From Lycorma delicatula (taxonomy: Eukaryota > Arthropoda > Insecta > Hemiptera > Fulgoridae), in NCBI RefSeq assembly GCF_047948215.1, contig NC_134461.1, positions 85,432,245-85,496,244 on the forward strand: 64,000 bases of DNA. Direction: 5' to 3'. The translations under genes were made by a program, and so were the position numbers. Below, piece by piece: positions 47,242-59,391 of the stretch; positions within the stretch are counted from its first letter, which is position 1, and each line of letters begins with the position of its first letter. The notes beneath the pieces are model-generated. The model saw nothing but the letters and a program-made list of their open reading frames with translations. It was not told the DNA's origin and searched no databases.

Positions 47242-47443
47242 AGTTTCTGTGTTTAATACAGTTTACATTTCTTAGTTTCATTATTTCATCTCTTGTTGAC
47301 GCATTTCGAAGCCACTCATCGTCAAAACATATTGTACTCAATTTATAGTACAATAAGTTTTGACAATGGAGCGGTTCCGAAACGCGTCAACAACATATAA
47401 AAGAATGAAACTAAGAAATGTAAACAGTATTAAACGTAGAAAC
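47242..47443. repeat. Fold-back element with ~97-bp arms and a ~9-bp loop
   Basis: The left arm 47242-47338 and right arm 47348-47443 are inverted repeats at high identity (CAGTTTACATTTCTTAGTTT, GTTGACGC-TTTCG, GTCAAAAC-TATTGTACT). Read outward each arm has TTGACGATG or TTGACAATG, then a short stem, then GAAA-GCGTC, another hammerhead-like core. Confidence 0.75.
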
Positions 47444-47449
47444 CTTTTT

Positions 47450-48620
47450 TTTTGTTATATGACATGCTTTTGTGTTTTGTTTATGATTTTTTTAAGACAT
47501 GAAGTTTTTTGTTTATTTTCCCTTAAGACTGGCCATCACCTCCTAGAACACTATAGTTAATGACGAGAGGGAAATATGAAATATATATTTTAATTGTTTT
47601 AAATTATATAATACAACTGTGTTGTCTCCTTGTTTGATGCTGTCGAAAATCAGCCTGAAACTCAGATTATCCAAATATTTGTACCATCTTTAAAATTTTT
47701 TTTATGCAAGGGTTTTCATGATATGAGGTAAAAATTGTTTAGAAAATATGTTGAATATCCTTCCATAATCCGGTCTTCCATAAATACGGTCGACATAAAA
47801 CTTTGGAATTGTAGATAATTTATTATATACTTTCATTGTACTGAAGTTCAATTTTCTACAACATACAAAAAGTAAAATATTCAAAATGACGAAAAATACT
47901 CTTTCCTTTTATTAAATTTTCCCAAAATTGAATGCCATCAATCTCAAATATAAATAGATATTCTTTGAGCCATTTTCGAAGAAAGTTTTTGTTGACCCAG
48001 ACCGGAGGTATTAACCAAAATACAGGTCAATAAACGTATATCTTTCGGAGATTTTTTTACATTTTTTGGACTCAGAGAGTCAAAAACGTAGATATTCGCA
48101 AAAAAAACAGACATCAAGAATGTGGACTGATCTATGTACTTCCTCATTATAGATAGCTGCTATACAGTAGTAATGGAGCCATAACCAAGAAAGTAAAATG
48201 AAATAAATAAATGAAAAAATAATAATAAATAAAATACTAATATTATAAATAAACACAGTTCCCCCAAAATGTCATAAAACGTGTACATCTAAGAAAGTTT
48301 TTAAAATTAAGGATAAAATAAATGAATATAATTATTGTCGTTTTAGGCAATCCCAGTCGAAAGGGTCAATTTTGTTTCAAATCATTTAAACCATTCAAAC
48401 TACCAAATTCAATTTTTTACTACGATCACGTTGTAAAATATTTCATTGAGGAAGAGATTTAATATTCTTAGCTGAAGATTTTCACAAATAGATTTTTAAT
48501 TAAAATAAAATATATATATAATAACTTTTTGAAAATTCAAATAATTCATCAACATATGTGCTAATTAAATTAAAAAAAACAATTTCTCTTACTGTATTGT
48601 TTGATGGTTATGTTGTTTTT
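47450..48620. other. AT-rich sequence, nothing recognised
   Basis: No supported feature. Confidence 0.4.

Positions 48621-48623
<3 letters not shown>

Positions 48624-48658
<35 letters not shown>
48624..48658 (+). repeat. (TA)n microsatellite
   Basis: About 17 TA units, followed by (CA)3. Confidence 0.95.
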
Positions 48659-48668
<10 letters not shown>

Positions 48669-48904
48669 AGCATCACCGTCACGGCTTCGCCCGCCCTATA
48701 TGGTTACATATGATTAATTGTATATCGACCAATATTTTGTCGTTTTAGACAAATACGAACTAAATCGGACCATAAATACAATTTTTCGAAATATCTCGCC
48801 ACCTAACGGATCCAAAATAATTCATAAACCTTCGCGGGCGTGCGCATAATAACTCATCAAACTTTCATCGCAAACGGATGAATGGTTTTGGAACGCATAC
48901 GATC

Positions 48905-49121
48905 CAAACAAACAAACAAACAAACAAACAAACAAACAAACAAACAAACAAACAAACAAACAAACAAACAAACAAACAAACAAACAAACAAACAAACAAA
49001 CAAACAAACAAACAAACAAACAAACAAACAAACAAACAAACAAACAAACAAACAAACAAACAAACAAACAAACAAACAAACAAACAAACAAACAAACAAA
49101 CAAACAAACAAACAAACAAAC
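48905..49121 (+). repeat. (CAAA)54 tetranucleotide array
   Basis: 217 bp of uninterrupted CAAA units. Because no unit contains a stop on either strand, three minus and two plus frames run across it; these are artefacts. It sits at the end of a GC-richer segment (48665-48904: CACGGCTTCGCCCGCC, GATGAATGGTTTTGGAACGC) that looks like a transposon 3' end, so the array may have grown from its terminal microsatellite. Confidence 0.97.
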
Positions 49122-49129
49122 ATTCCTTT

Positions 49130-50310
49130 TAACTGGGTAGACTGATTTTGATGAAATTTCTTACAGAAACTCGTGTAAATGAGGCAATTAAATTAAGGCA
49201 AATTAAATTGAGGCAATTAAATGAGGTTAAATTTTGGAATCAATAATTCCAGGGGGTGGATTTTTTGGGGGTCAGTTTTCTCAAAAGTTTGCAAACATTA
49301 AATAAACTTTTATTGATTTTACAATTTCAGTGTTTTTTAGTTTCTAACATTTAATATTAGTAAACGTAAAAAAATCAAACATATTTCTTGAAAGGTAATT
49401 TTAGAGGTGGAGGAACAGAAAAAATACCAATTAAATTTTTTTTTTTTTATTTATTTAAACATAATTTTCAATAAAATTTCATTATAAATTATACCTCACA
49501 CTAAAACTAATCTTAGGTGACCTTTATCATGAATTACTATTTTATACAAGAATAAATAATAAATGCCAGGAAAGTATTACAACTTTGGTTGTCAGTTTTG
49601 TTACATAAATAATTCTTCCAAAACGTATAATTAAAATCGGTACAGAAGTTTAATTTGATCGCCTTAAATATATTCACATATAATAAATGGGTTTTTACGA
49701 AATATAATGATTGTAATAAAAAGCTTTATAATTTCCAAAAAAAGTTGTAATTACATAGGTCCTATTATAATTATAATAATTATTAATATTATTGTTGTGC
49801 TACTACTATTTTATGTTAGCTATAATATTTTATTGTATGTTTACGGTGTGGGCTAAGTGTATTTAAATTGTCCGAGGTCAAGGCTGTAATGATTGGCCTT
49901 CATAATATGCGTTAAATTACTACCACAATAATAATTGTAATTGTTTTAACTAAGTAAGCATTATTCAATAATACCAAGTAATAAATAAATAAACAAACAA
50001 ATAAATAAAGGTACGTTAAATAGATTGCATATTGTTCATTTATTTTTTTCTTTATCTTGAAGTTGGGTCGTTTCGCTGAAATTTTATCAAATTTCAAACG
50101 ATTCAGCATTGTTCAATTAAGGCAAATAGAATTTTAATTCTGTTTAATTGTATGTATACGAGTATATAAAATTAATTTAACAAATACAAGTATTAAACTA
50201 AACAAAGCCAGTATAGTAGATTGAACAGTAATAAAATGAAATAAAAAATAAATAAATAAACGTAGATGTATTTTACCAATTAAAAAGATAGTAATTAGTG
50301 AATTAATTTT
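49130..50310. other. AT-rich sequence, nothing recognised
   Basis: No supported feature. Confidence 0.4.
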
Positions 50311-50362
50311 AATGTACAGAGTGATTCAGAAGGAAAGGGGAATAATTTGGAAACTGATTCTA

Positions 50363-51282
50363 CGAGATCTGTAAATAAAGTAATGAGACTGGTCCAGAAA
50401 ACATTTTTATTTACAATCCAATTATACACGAACTCTTATCGCCTTCGAAATAATTCCCTTGGGAAGCCACGCAACGCTTCAAACGGTTTTCCAACTCTTC
50501 ATAGCAGTGTTGGAATTCAGAAACCGGAATATCCTTCAGATGGTCGGTTACATCTTTTTTTGTTTTCTACTGTTCCAAAATGGTGTCCTTTGAAGTGCTT
50601 TTTAAAGTCGGGAACAGGAAAAAGTCGCAGGGCCTCAAGTCAGGTGAATAAGGTGCTTGAGAAACTAAAGGAATATTTTTCTTTTCCAAAAACTCATTAA
50701 CTGAGATTGCAGTGTGATAAGGTGCATTGTCTTGATGTACCATCCAGTTGTCTTTGATCGCTGGTCTCACGCGAACAATTATTTTCCGTAGTCTTTCAAG
50801 AATTTCTCGGTAAACATATTGATTTACAATCTGTCCTATAGAAAAAAACTCCAAAAATCTTTGATTTGCTCAACATTGTCGTCACTTTTGACGTTAACGG
50901 TCTTCCAGAGCATGGATCGTCCGCAACTGATTCCCGGCCATCTGAAAATTCTTTAAACCACCTAAAAACTTGAACTGGTGATAGAGCGTCATCTCCATAT
51001 GCCCTTTTCAATTTGAAAAGGTTTCAGTAGCATTCTCACCGAGTTTAACACAAAATTTGATTGCACAACGTTGCTCATAATTAGTATCATTTTTGTAATG
51101 CACAACAAAAACTCGTTTCACGAAAAGTTTGTTTACGTCTCACTTGGCAACAATAGAATAAAAATATTAATACCTAATATAAATCAGCTGTTCATATAAA
51201 CATATGTTTACTAGTAACTTTACAGTATTGCCACTTTGGCTGCTAAAAAAAAATAGTCTCATTACTTTATTTACAGACCTCG
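50363..51282 (-). mobile_element. Mariner with intact termini, internally deleted
   Basis: Terminal inverted repeats CGAGATCTGTAAATAAAGTA... (50363-50390) and the complement at 51255-51282 (...TTTATTTACAGACCTCG) are flanked by TA on both sides (50361-50362, 51283-51284). The minus strand encodes an N-terminal block (KRAYGDDALSPVQVFRWFKE, then SGRPLTSK) at 50900-51011. A deletion with frame change follows, then the catalytic half: IGQIVNQYVYREILERL, DNWMVHQDNAPYHTA (second Asp), APYSPDLRPCDFFLFP (third Asp, DD34D type). It is about 0.4 kb shorter than an intact mariner and inactive. Confidence 0.9.
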
Positions 51283-52129
51283 TAGAACTTGAAATAAAAA
51301 AAAAGTTCATACAAACATATATCCGAAAACACTTTGTAATAACACTTGAGTTACGGCTAGCGAAAAATTTCGCCTGGATTGCAGTTCCCCCGGTGAAAAG
51401 AGGTTGTACTAAAATTTTTAGGACGTTAATTAAGGGTCACAATTAGTAATTTCTTATGGTTTTTGACCTGAAAATTTAATAAAGTAGATCCCAGAACCTT
51501 AATTAAACAGAACAGAACAGTAATTATTGAGAGATCTAGGGTGAAAACCAATAAGTTGGGGTAAAAATCCCCAGTTTATTTAAAAACAGGGTTAAAAAAC
51601 CCCTGTTTTTTAACGTTTGGGTAATAAACACATAAAACCTTTAAACAAAACTTGCAGAGAATTTAATTCTTAACGAAATGGTATAAGTTGAATAAAATAA
51701 AGAAAGTTAGAAAAATTCGAATTTTAGTTACAAAAAGTACATTACTACATTTGTCAGAAAAGTACTTATTTAATGTAAATAAAAACCAAATTCTTTTTTG
51801 GTGAAGTGTAAAATTTGTAAAAACAAAATTTACTGTTAAAAAAATTAGAATTTATACAATTATAAAATAAAAATAATTATTTAAAAAATTACTTAAATTT
51901 TTTTTAATGACAGAAGTCCAATAAATTATTTGAAAAATTATTATTTCAAAGTTGGCAAAAAAATAACAACAGCTGACCAACAATGCACAATGTTGTATTA
52001 TTACTGTTTAAATAATTCTGTTAGGTACGTTAAATATTTCGGTTACTGTGAACTGTGCTGTCGTTAGAGAAACGTTTTTTTGAATTTTAGTTTGAACGTG
52101 ATCGGTTTGTCATTGAAGTAATGCTGTAT

Positions 52130-53060
52130 TTATTTACAACAGAGGAATACGGTGATATGGTATTCATTTTGGGTGTTGGGTGTGTGTAATGGTAACGCTA
52201 CAGTAGATGTTAAATATGTTTTCTGAATAGCAGGATTTCAGAACCCAAAACAATTAGCAATCTTCGGCAAACAGGTTCATTACTTAGCATTCGTACCGGC
52301 TACAAATGTTCAGCACAATCCAGGCGCCAGTATACGATCTTTCTAAGCGGATTGCAGTTTTGCTTTCAATAGTATGGAGAACTTTAAACAAAACAGGTTT
52401 TATCATAAACATCCAGTTCAACATCTACACCCAGGAGACGGCCCGCTCCGCTTCGAATTCTGCAAGTGGTGGAATACAAATTGAAAACTTTACAAGTATG
52501 TTTTTTTCCCGACGAGGCAAATTTCACTCGAAATAGCGTCAACAACCTACTCAATGAGCATACATTGACAGAAGTAAATCCTCATGAACGGTGGAAAGCA
52601 ATTTTCAACACCGATTTGGCGTCAATGCGGTCTTTTTCACAATCAGATATTTGGACTGTTCATAATACCTGCCCGTTTAAATTCTGAGGTCTACTTGCAC
52701 TTTCTTCAAGAAAAATGGTCGCAGATGCTTGAAGACGTTCCTTTAGCGTTGAGACGCAAAGTTTACATCCAGCATGATGGCGCGCCTCCCCACTTCTGTT
52801 TGCCATTTCCACCCACTCAAATCATAATTTTCCACCAAGATTGTCACCAAAGATGCCACCAAGATTGTCTGATCTAATACCTTTATTTTGCGTCTACGGA
52901 TAGGTAAAACGTATATACAAAATAAAAATATATACTATTGAGAAATTAATTGTCCGCATTATGGATATGGTTGAGCAATTTAAGAACAGTCCTGAAAAAC
53001 TAAAAAGAGCAACAAAAGAAGTACAGAAGCGTGCTATGAAATGTGTTGAAAATGGCGGCT
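52130..53060 (+). pseudogene. Decayed DDE transposase of the family F transposon
   Basis: The plus strand shows ordered blocks of an insect DDE transposase with an N-terminal EEYADMVFIYGE-type helix-turn-helix. Seen here are EEYGDMVFILGV near 52143, FPDEANFTRNSVNN near 52510 (first catalytic Asp-Glu block), NEHTLTEVNPHERW, and, in another frame, LNSEVYLHFLQEKWSQMLED and RRKVYIQHDGAPPHF (second Asp) near 52690-52800. The third catalytic block (PDL..D) is missing, and a C-terminal FKNSPEKLKRATKEVQKRA is near 52985. Stops and frameshifts make it inactive. It is the transposase expected for the enclosing long-TIR element. Confidence 0.7.
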
Positions 53061-53112
53061 GATTGTTAAATATTTATTGTAACTGGTACGTACAATGCAC
53101 TTTAGTCTAGTG

Positions 53113-53906
53113 CAGGGGTCGGCAACCTGCGGCTCTTTGGATGTGAAACTGCGGCTCTTTAGTTCCATACGCAAATATTATTTATTTTATAAAAAAAAAA
53201 AAAAAAAACATTTAAAAATCGTTCTGAATCGATTAACGAGGATTAGGCACCGATTCTATCGCTTTGCCACTTGTACTCGCTTTTCACCGCACCCCTCCCC
53301 CGTGACACGCGTCGTCACTGTCGTCAGTCCGTCAGAAGCTCTCGAATGACGCCGTCGTCGGATGTTTCTATGTAGGTTTTAATTCGCTTTCGACGCAAGA
53401 CAATTTTGCATCTTCACCAGTGCTTTGGCTGTGACGTATAGTTGTTTCAAGTAAAAGAGTTAGAAGCGAATTATCTTATCAAAGTTATGTATGTACATAT
53501 ATATACTAATTTTTAAAAAAAACCGAAGTAAAGATAGGTAACATAATAAGTATTATATTTTAAAAATACATATGATACATACTTTTTCCCAAATAAGATA
53601 CCTAACTACTTTTTTTGAAGTCAATAAGAATTGTCAAAAAAGAAACAAAGTACTACTGTTGGATATTACCGCGAAAGTGTTTTTATTAAAATATACATTT
53701 AATAAATTATCTATTTTATTATTTATCTATTTTATAGCTTTTATTATTTAAAAATTAGAGTTAAAATAATAATTATAAGTGTAAGTACCTATAAATTGTT
53801 ATTAAATAAACCTATTTTCGAAAAAAATTTGTGGCTCTTTAAAAACTTTGAAATTTTGTAAATTGTAATTTTTGACTCTACTGACTCAAAAGGTTGCCGA
53901 CCTCTG
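53113..53906. mobile_element. Non-autonomous hAT element with perfect 8-bp target-site duplication
   Basis: Termini CAGGGGTCGGCAACCT and the complement of CAGAGGTCGGCAACCT differ at one of 16 positions. The flanks are identical: GTCTAGTG at 53105-53112 and 53907-53914. TIR sequence and 8-bp duplication are diagnostic for hAT. It contains no transposase; a CpG-rich section (about 53275-53400) may be a relic of the parent's 5' region. Confidence 0.95.
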
Positions 53907-54389
53907 GTCTAGTGTACTGTTTCTAAATAAAATTCGAATTCTTCTTTCTTTTGTTTTATTTATCATATACAATTCTGTTTAAAATTAAATTCCCTACAAG
54001 TTTTAATTAAATTTTTTTTTGCGTTTATAGCCATTTAATAGGTTATTACATCTAACATAAAAAACAGGGTTTTTTAACCCTAATTTATTGGTTTTCATCT
54101 CAGATCTCTCAATAACTACTGCATATACGGTTCTGGAACCTACTTTATTAGGTTTTTCATGACAAAAACTATAAGCATTCTCTAATTCTGACCCTTAATT
54201 AACGTCCTAAAAGTTTCGGTACGATCTCATTTCACCGGGGTAGCTGAAATCTGAGCGAAATCTTTCACTAGCCGTAACTCGCAAACGTAGCATTTTATTA
54301 CATATTTTTATATGAACGTTTTCCATTATTTTCACGAGTAGAATAGGTTATGACAGTCTCGGCAGAACTGCGTGATATATTCTGTATAT

Positions 54390-55420
54390 ATATAGATTGG
54401 TAAATAAATTAGCCTACAAAATTTTAAAGAAATAATTCGATATTATTTTATAATGACATGAAACAAACTATTCAAGCGAATCAGGATTGAGGTCGATTGC
54501 TTCATGCTAATATACCCTAAAAAAATCGTTAATTTGAAACAGTTATAAGTTAGAAAGTATTATATCTTTTTTTCTATGACGGTTCTAGCTCTAATATCTG
54601 CTATAAAGCAGCTGTATCTATAAAAGGAAAGTAATAATAGATCGGTAAAAATATTTGATTTCGGATTTTTTACGATTGTCAACATTTCACAGCCCAAAAA
54701 TCCTAAAAAAAATACATAAATTTCCGGAAAATTTATGTACGTACTTATGTATGTTTGTGTACTATACCCACGTATGTATGTATGTACTCGTGTGAATATG
54801 GGAGGTGTTGGTCGAACTTTAAAGACTGATCCAGGGCATCAACATGATCATAATAATATGTAAATATATCATGCCATATCTCGCTTTATTTTCCTCTGTT
54901 CTAAGTTTTATGTTTTTTTGAATAAAATTCTATACTTACAGAACGGATTGAAATATTTTAATAAAATCTGTTATTATCCAACAATATCTTCTTCAAAATA
55001 AACAAGTTTAAAAATTCTATTTTTAAAGAATACAAAGTAGCGGCTATTAAATTTATTAATCTTTAGTAGCTCAATAAATATCAGTTTTATTGAATAATCT
55101 TTTATTGTATAAATTTTTAAGCCTTTTATTTTGTTATAAAATGACATCTTATTTATTCATATCGATTGATAAACAGCTACGATGTGACTGAGATTGTTAT
55201 AGTGGAACGTAAAATTCGTGCGTGAAACCAGGTATAAAAGTTTTAAACTGCATCATTTTTAATTTCCAATCTGCACCCTAACAGAAAAGATATGGTATCT
55301 GATTTCACATTTATTAGTTTTCCTCTGATAACATTAAGTAAATTTTATATTAACGCATGAGATTTAATTAAAATATTTCCTTATAAAGGAATCATAATAG
55401 GATATTCTTTCTTCTTTCTT
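54390..55420. other. AT-rich sequence, nothing recognised
   Basis: Short tandem 'atgtatg' motifs at about 54735-54785. No exon was supported. Confidence 0.4.
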
Positions 55421-55569
55421 TTGATCCCTAGCTGGCGTTTGGATTGAGTCGACTCCTAAGCCCGTACTCTGCTGTGGGTACCAATGGTTGTCTGATTTCA
55501 TTAACACATGCTAGCATGCATGGCGATCCACGGTCGTTGTCCTGGCCTCATTAAGATTTACCCTGCCTG

Positions 55570-56025
55570 CGGTTTTTTATATCATCAACTAGGGACAACT
55601 TGCGTGCCCAACAGCACAGAACAGTGGCTTTCGAACGTTTGCCGTCGCAAGTTGATATCAGATTAATTAATAGACTCCCAGAGGATTTCAAACACATTTT
55701 CATTCTGAGTCGGCTTAAATCTCGACTAAGACGCCTTTTGGTGTCTAAGGCGTTCTACTCTGTTGACGAGTTCATGCATGGCCGCTAGGATAATTAATAA
55801 AAAAAAAATTTATAAAAATAGTGCCTGATGTCAAAAGATGTGTATGAATGAATGATACGCTTGTATGTTTGAATAGGCGCCTAAACGGATAGAAAGGACT
55901 TTATATTTTAAAAATTTTAATCATTTCTGTAGACTTTTAACCACATTTTCTAAATATTCATTGTTGACGGTTGTGATGCAATTTTGTATTGTTTTTTACG
56001 CAATAAAAAGATTATTATTATTATT
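55570..56025 (+). mobile_element. LINE 3' end with polyprotein C-terminus
   Basis: An open frame to TAG at 55786-55788 reads RDNLRAQQHRTVAFERLPSQ, RLINRLPEDFKHI, LKSRLRRLLVSKAFYSVDEF and MHGR. The 'L..LP..I....K..L..LL...FYSV.EF' pattern is the usual end of Jockey/CR1-like reverse transcriptases. The 3' UTR runs to GCAATAAAAAGATT and a (ATT)n tail near 56025. The sequence upstream (55430-55570) is GC-richer and probably part of the same element, but its frame is broken. Confidence 0.75.
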
Positions 56026-56555
56026 TGCTTAATTCACGTTTTCTTCGGAGCTGTTCGTTGGATTTTCCAATGAGTGGGTCGTTCATGCCAAAGGAGTTTT
56101 GATCGGTAATAGGATATTAATTTTTAGATGAAATAAAACTTCTACTTTAGGTACCAGCTAGTGAAATACCTAATTAATAATGACTTATTTAAAAAAAGTG
56201 ATTTAAAAATGTGTTAATAGATAGGTTTGAACATTAAAAATATAATAAAACATAAATATTACATTTATAATGCTTTTTTCTTTTCGGTCAACTATGAACC
56301 TCATTTAAGACGTTTTTTAGCGTCCCTCTTATATCTCTTTGGTCTTTTTTTTAAATTCTATTATTACTAATTTTTTTCTTTCTGTTTTGGAATTTCTTCT
56401 TCGTAAAAAACCCTCCTTTCCGAAAATTTTTCTTTATTAATTTCTTTTCTTTTTCAAGTCTAGAATTTTTTTCTTTGTTAACTCTTTCTTAAATTTATTA
56501 CAACATACAACTTTTAATTCTCTTTCTAGATATAAGGTTTTATCAAACAAATCTG

Positions 56556-57213
56556 ATGTGAGTACCACATGAATTCCTTGTACGTCTATTAAATTACATA
56601 CACATTTTTTTTTTTTTTAAATGGAAAGTGCATAAAATTTTATCTCATTAATAACTTCTGATAATTTTTCATATTTCTTTTTTTGTTATTGAATTATTAT
56701 TATTTATCGTAAATTTTTTTTACAATCAGAGGTTAATAATTAATAATAAATAAGTATAATTAAATTTTTAAAAAAAAGTCTTCCTCTTGTAAGATCTAAA
56801 TATTTCATTAATTAAAATTTCATTTGGCTATAACTCTGGAACAAATAAAATAAGTACCACTTAATGTTATTGAAAAGCTCTCAATAAGAGCTTATTACTG
56901 CAGTTAAGAAAAAGTCCAAAATCCAAGTTTTTTTTTTTGATTTTGGGCTTTCTTTAGGTTCAGTAGATTGCAATCAAAAGAGAGATGCACAACTAGTTGT
57001 TACAACAATCCTAAATCAAAAATTTCAACATCCTACGGCTAATCGTTTTTCAGTTATGCGAGATACATAAGTACGTACGTACATACAGACATCATGTCGA
57101 AACTAATAAAATGGATTCAGGGATGGTCAAAATGGATATTTCCGTTGATATCTGAAAACCGAAATTTTTCGAGATCACAGTACTTCCTTTACTTCGTGCA
57201 AGGAAGTAAAAAG
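56556..57213 (+). mobile_element. Dispersed repeat family C, copy 5 (most complete)
   Basis: Runs from 'gtgagtaccacatgaattcc' and TTGTACGTCTATTAAATTAC through ACAATCAGAGGTTAATAATT, CTCTCAATAAGAGCTTATTA, 'gattttgggcttt', 'tgttacaacaatcc' to ACTTCGTGCAAGGAAGTAAA. The two ends carry the inverted pair TTCCTTGTACG / CGTGCAAGGAA. Confidence 0.7.
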
Positions 57214-57704
57214 ATACCTTGTTTAAAGAAAAATTCCCGTAATTATTTATTTCTAATGATATTAAAAATGTTTGATAAATTATAAACTAAAATTATAAAT
57301 AAATAAGAGTAAAAAAATGTAATTGAATATGATTAAATATTAAGATAAGGAAATATAATGAACCGGAAGTTGTAGACTTTGGTTATTTAGACTGTAAAAT
57401 TACAGTGGATGGACAGTGGAAGGCGATTTCGATTTTCTTCTGCGGCATTTTAGAGAAAACGTTATTAAAGCCTACGATGCATAGATAAATAATCCAAATT
57501 TGTTTTTCAAAAATCAACTCCCACCTCCAAAAATTGAAATATATATGTTTTTTGTTCTTTTGCTCTATCTCCCTTCTATTTAAATATTTTAAAAGTTTAT
57601 TCTTCATATATAGAGCTATCAAGAAATGCCCAGATTTTTTTTTTGCAAAGAATTTGGAAATCGCTATACCCACTGGTCATGCTTATAGACTCTGTATATA
57701 TATA

Positions 57705-58235
57705 CATATACAGAGTGATTCAGGAGGATAAGGCAATACTTTGACAACTCATTCTAGAGGCTAAAAATAAGAAAAAAGTTCAAATAAACATAGGTCCGAA
57801 AACGCTTCGTTAGTGACTTGTACAGGGTGAAAGATTTCGTCCGAGTTTCAGATCCTCCGGGTAAATTAAGGCTTTCTGAAATTCTGGGAAGGTCAATTAA
57901 GGAGCAAATTAAATTTTTTCTTATGGTTATTGAGCAGGGAAATCGAAAAAAATATGTCCTAGAACTGTATCTCTCTTAGTTTCTAAGATATCCCATGTAA
58001 AACGCCAAAAATAGGGGTTTCGTCCGCTCTACCGGATGAAAATCTTAACTGATTTTGATGAAACTTGGTGATAATATAAACCTACTGGAATTAGAGCCCT
58101 ACTGATTTTCAAGAGAATCGGTTCACAGGAACCGGAGTTAGAGCCGAAAAAACTGGGTAAATGGGTTACGTTTTTAAGGTAAACTAGAACCCGAAATCCG
58201 CCCTTCTGACGCATATACTGCCACCGTTTTTTTTT
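57705..58235 (+). mobile_element. Single terminal repeat of a family F relative
   Basis: Starts CAGAGTGATTCAGGAGGA and continues AAAGTTCAAATAAACATAGG, 'cgaaaacgcttcg', TTAAGGAGCAAATTAA. Unlike 50315 it has no mariner: ATTCTAGAGG is uninterrupted, with a single TA. The later part matches the host repeat at 23.7-23.9 and 25.4 kb. Confidence 0.6.
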
Positions 58236-58239
58236 TTTA

Positions 58240-59295
58240 AATTATATATCCGGGACCTGAAATGCAAAAATGTTTCTTTGAAGATTTTTTCTTATTTTAG
58301 CCTTTATTGAAGGGGTATTAGATGTAAAAAAAGTTTTACTGAAGAAAATATGTTTAGCTTAATGTATGTATATGAATAGTTTTAGAAAAATCTTTCTTCA
58401 TATTTATTCCTCACTTCTAAAAAACATATATTCTGTTTTATTTTTTTGGTTCTTTTAACTCTTTTAATTTTTATAATTAAAAAAAAAAATTGTTTGCATT
58501 TTTCTTCATCGCTTACAGGGCTATTAAAATTAAAATAATTTTGGCACCTACGTTATGTTCTGAACCCAAAATGAAAAGCAGTTTTTTGTTACTTTTATAA
58601 AAGTTATACTTTTTCAATATTTTAAAACAATTCTTTTTTAAATTATTTTTTTTTTTTGTTAGGGATCAATTCGTTAGGAATAAATTTTTCCTAAAGTTTC
58701 CCAACATAGTAAGAAAGCTTCTAAAATAAAATAAAAAATTATTCGAAATTTGAACATTTTGATGGTTAAATCTAATTTTGGTAATCACGACTTGACCGGC
58801 GTAGGGGGAAAGTTATGCAATACTTTGCCAGCTTTGTTTTGTTATTCTCTCTTTGTTAATCGCTTTTTCACAGATCACTTCTTCGTCACAATATATTAAA
58901 ATGTAAATATTATAATAAAAACATATTTGGAAAATTAAAATAAAGAGAAATGTCTTTACCATCTCCGTGATTGATAAATAAAATAATATATTAAGGAATA
59001 AATAAAGGGCAATTAATTTGTATAAAGTAGATAATTAAGGATAAAGGATGTAATAAATATTTAATGTTTAAAAATTTAAAACGAAAGAACCAGATAAATT
59101 AGCATTAAACTAATCAAACTAATGATTAAAAAAAATAAAAAAATAAAAAGGAGTTATTTTTTCGTACAGCACCCTTTTTTATTTTAGATCTTTATCGGAT
59201 TAAAAAAAAAATGTATCTTTTTAAATAATATATTTTGAGGCTAGTTAAAAATGTTTTTGAGATATGAACTAAATTATAATCCACACTTTTACGCG
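58240..59295. other. AT-rich sequence, nothing recognised
   Basis: No supported feature. Confidence 0.4.
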
Positions 59296-59297
59296 TG

Positions 59298-59300
<3 letters not shown>

Positions 59301-59366
<66 letters not shown>
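59301..59366 (+). repeat. (CA)n(TA)n compound microsatellite
   Basis: (CA)21 followed by (TA)12. Confidence 0.95.
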
Positions 59367-59372
<6 letters not shown>

Positions 59373-59391
59373 CCATACAAAAGATTATCTT

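Larger units (their letters stand above)
50315..54385 (+). mobile_element. DNA transposon with ~300-bp terminal inverted repeats (family F), hosting two other transposons
   Basis: The left terminal repeat (from ACAGAGTGATTCAG, continuing after the mariner at 51285-51625) is inverted at 54058-54385. Matching blocks include GAGTTACGGCTAGCGAAA / GAGTTACGGCTAGTGAAA, GGACGTTAATTAAGGGTCA, TTATTGAGAGATCT and AAAACAGGGTT. Between them is a decayed DDE transposase (52130-53060). Removing the nested mariner (920 bp) and hAT element (794 bp) leaves about 2.35 kb. Related single ends lie at 10.7 and 57.7 kb. Confidence 0.75.

Noticed and set aside
48822..49145. Five overlapping open frames (Cys-Leu-Phe-Val and Asn-Lys-Gln-Thr repeats)
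   Set aside because: They are translations of the (CAAA)n array, which has no stop in these frames on either strand.
50347..50700. 117-codon plus-strand open frame
   Set aside because: Antisense shadow of the mariner transposase on the minus strand.
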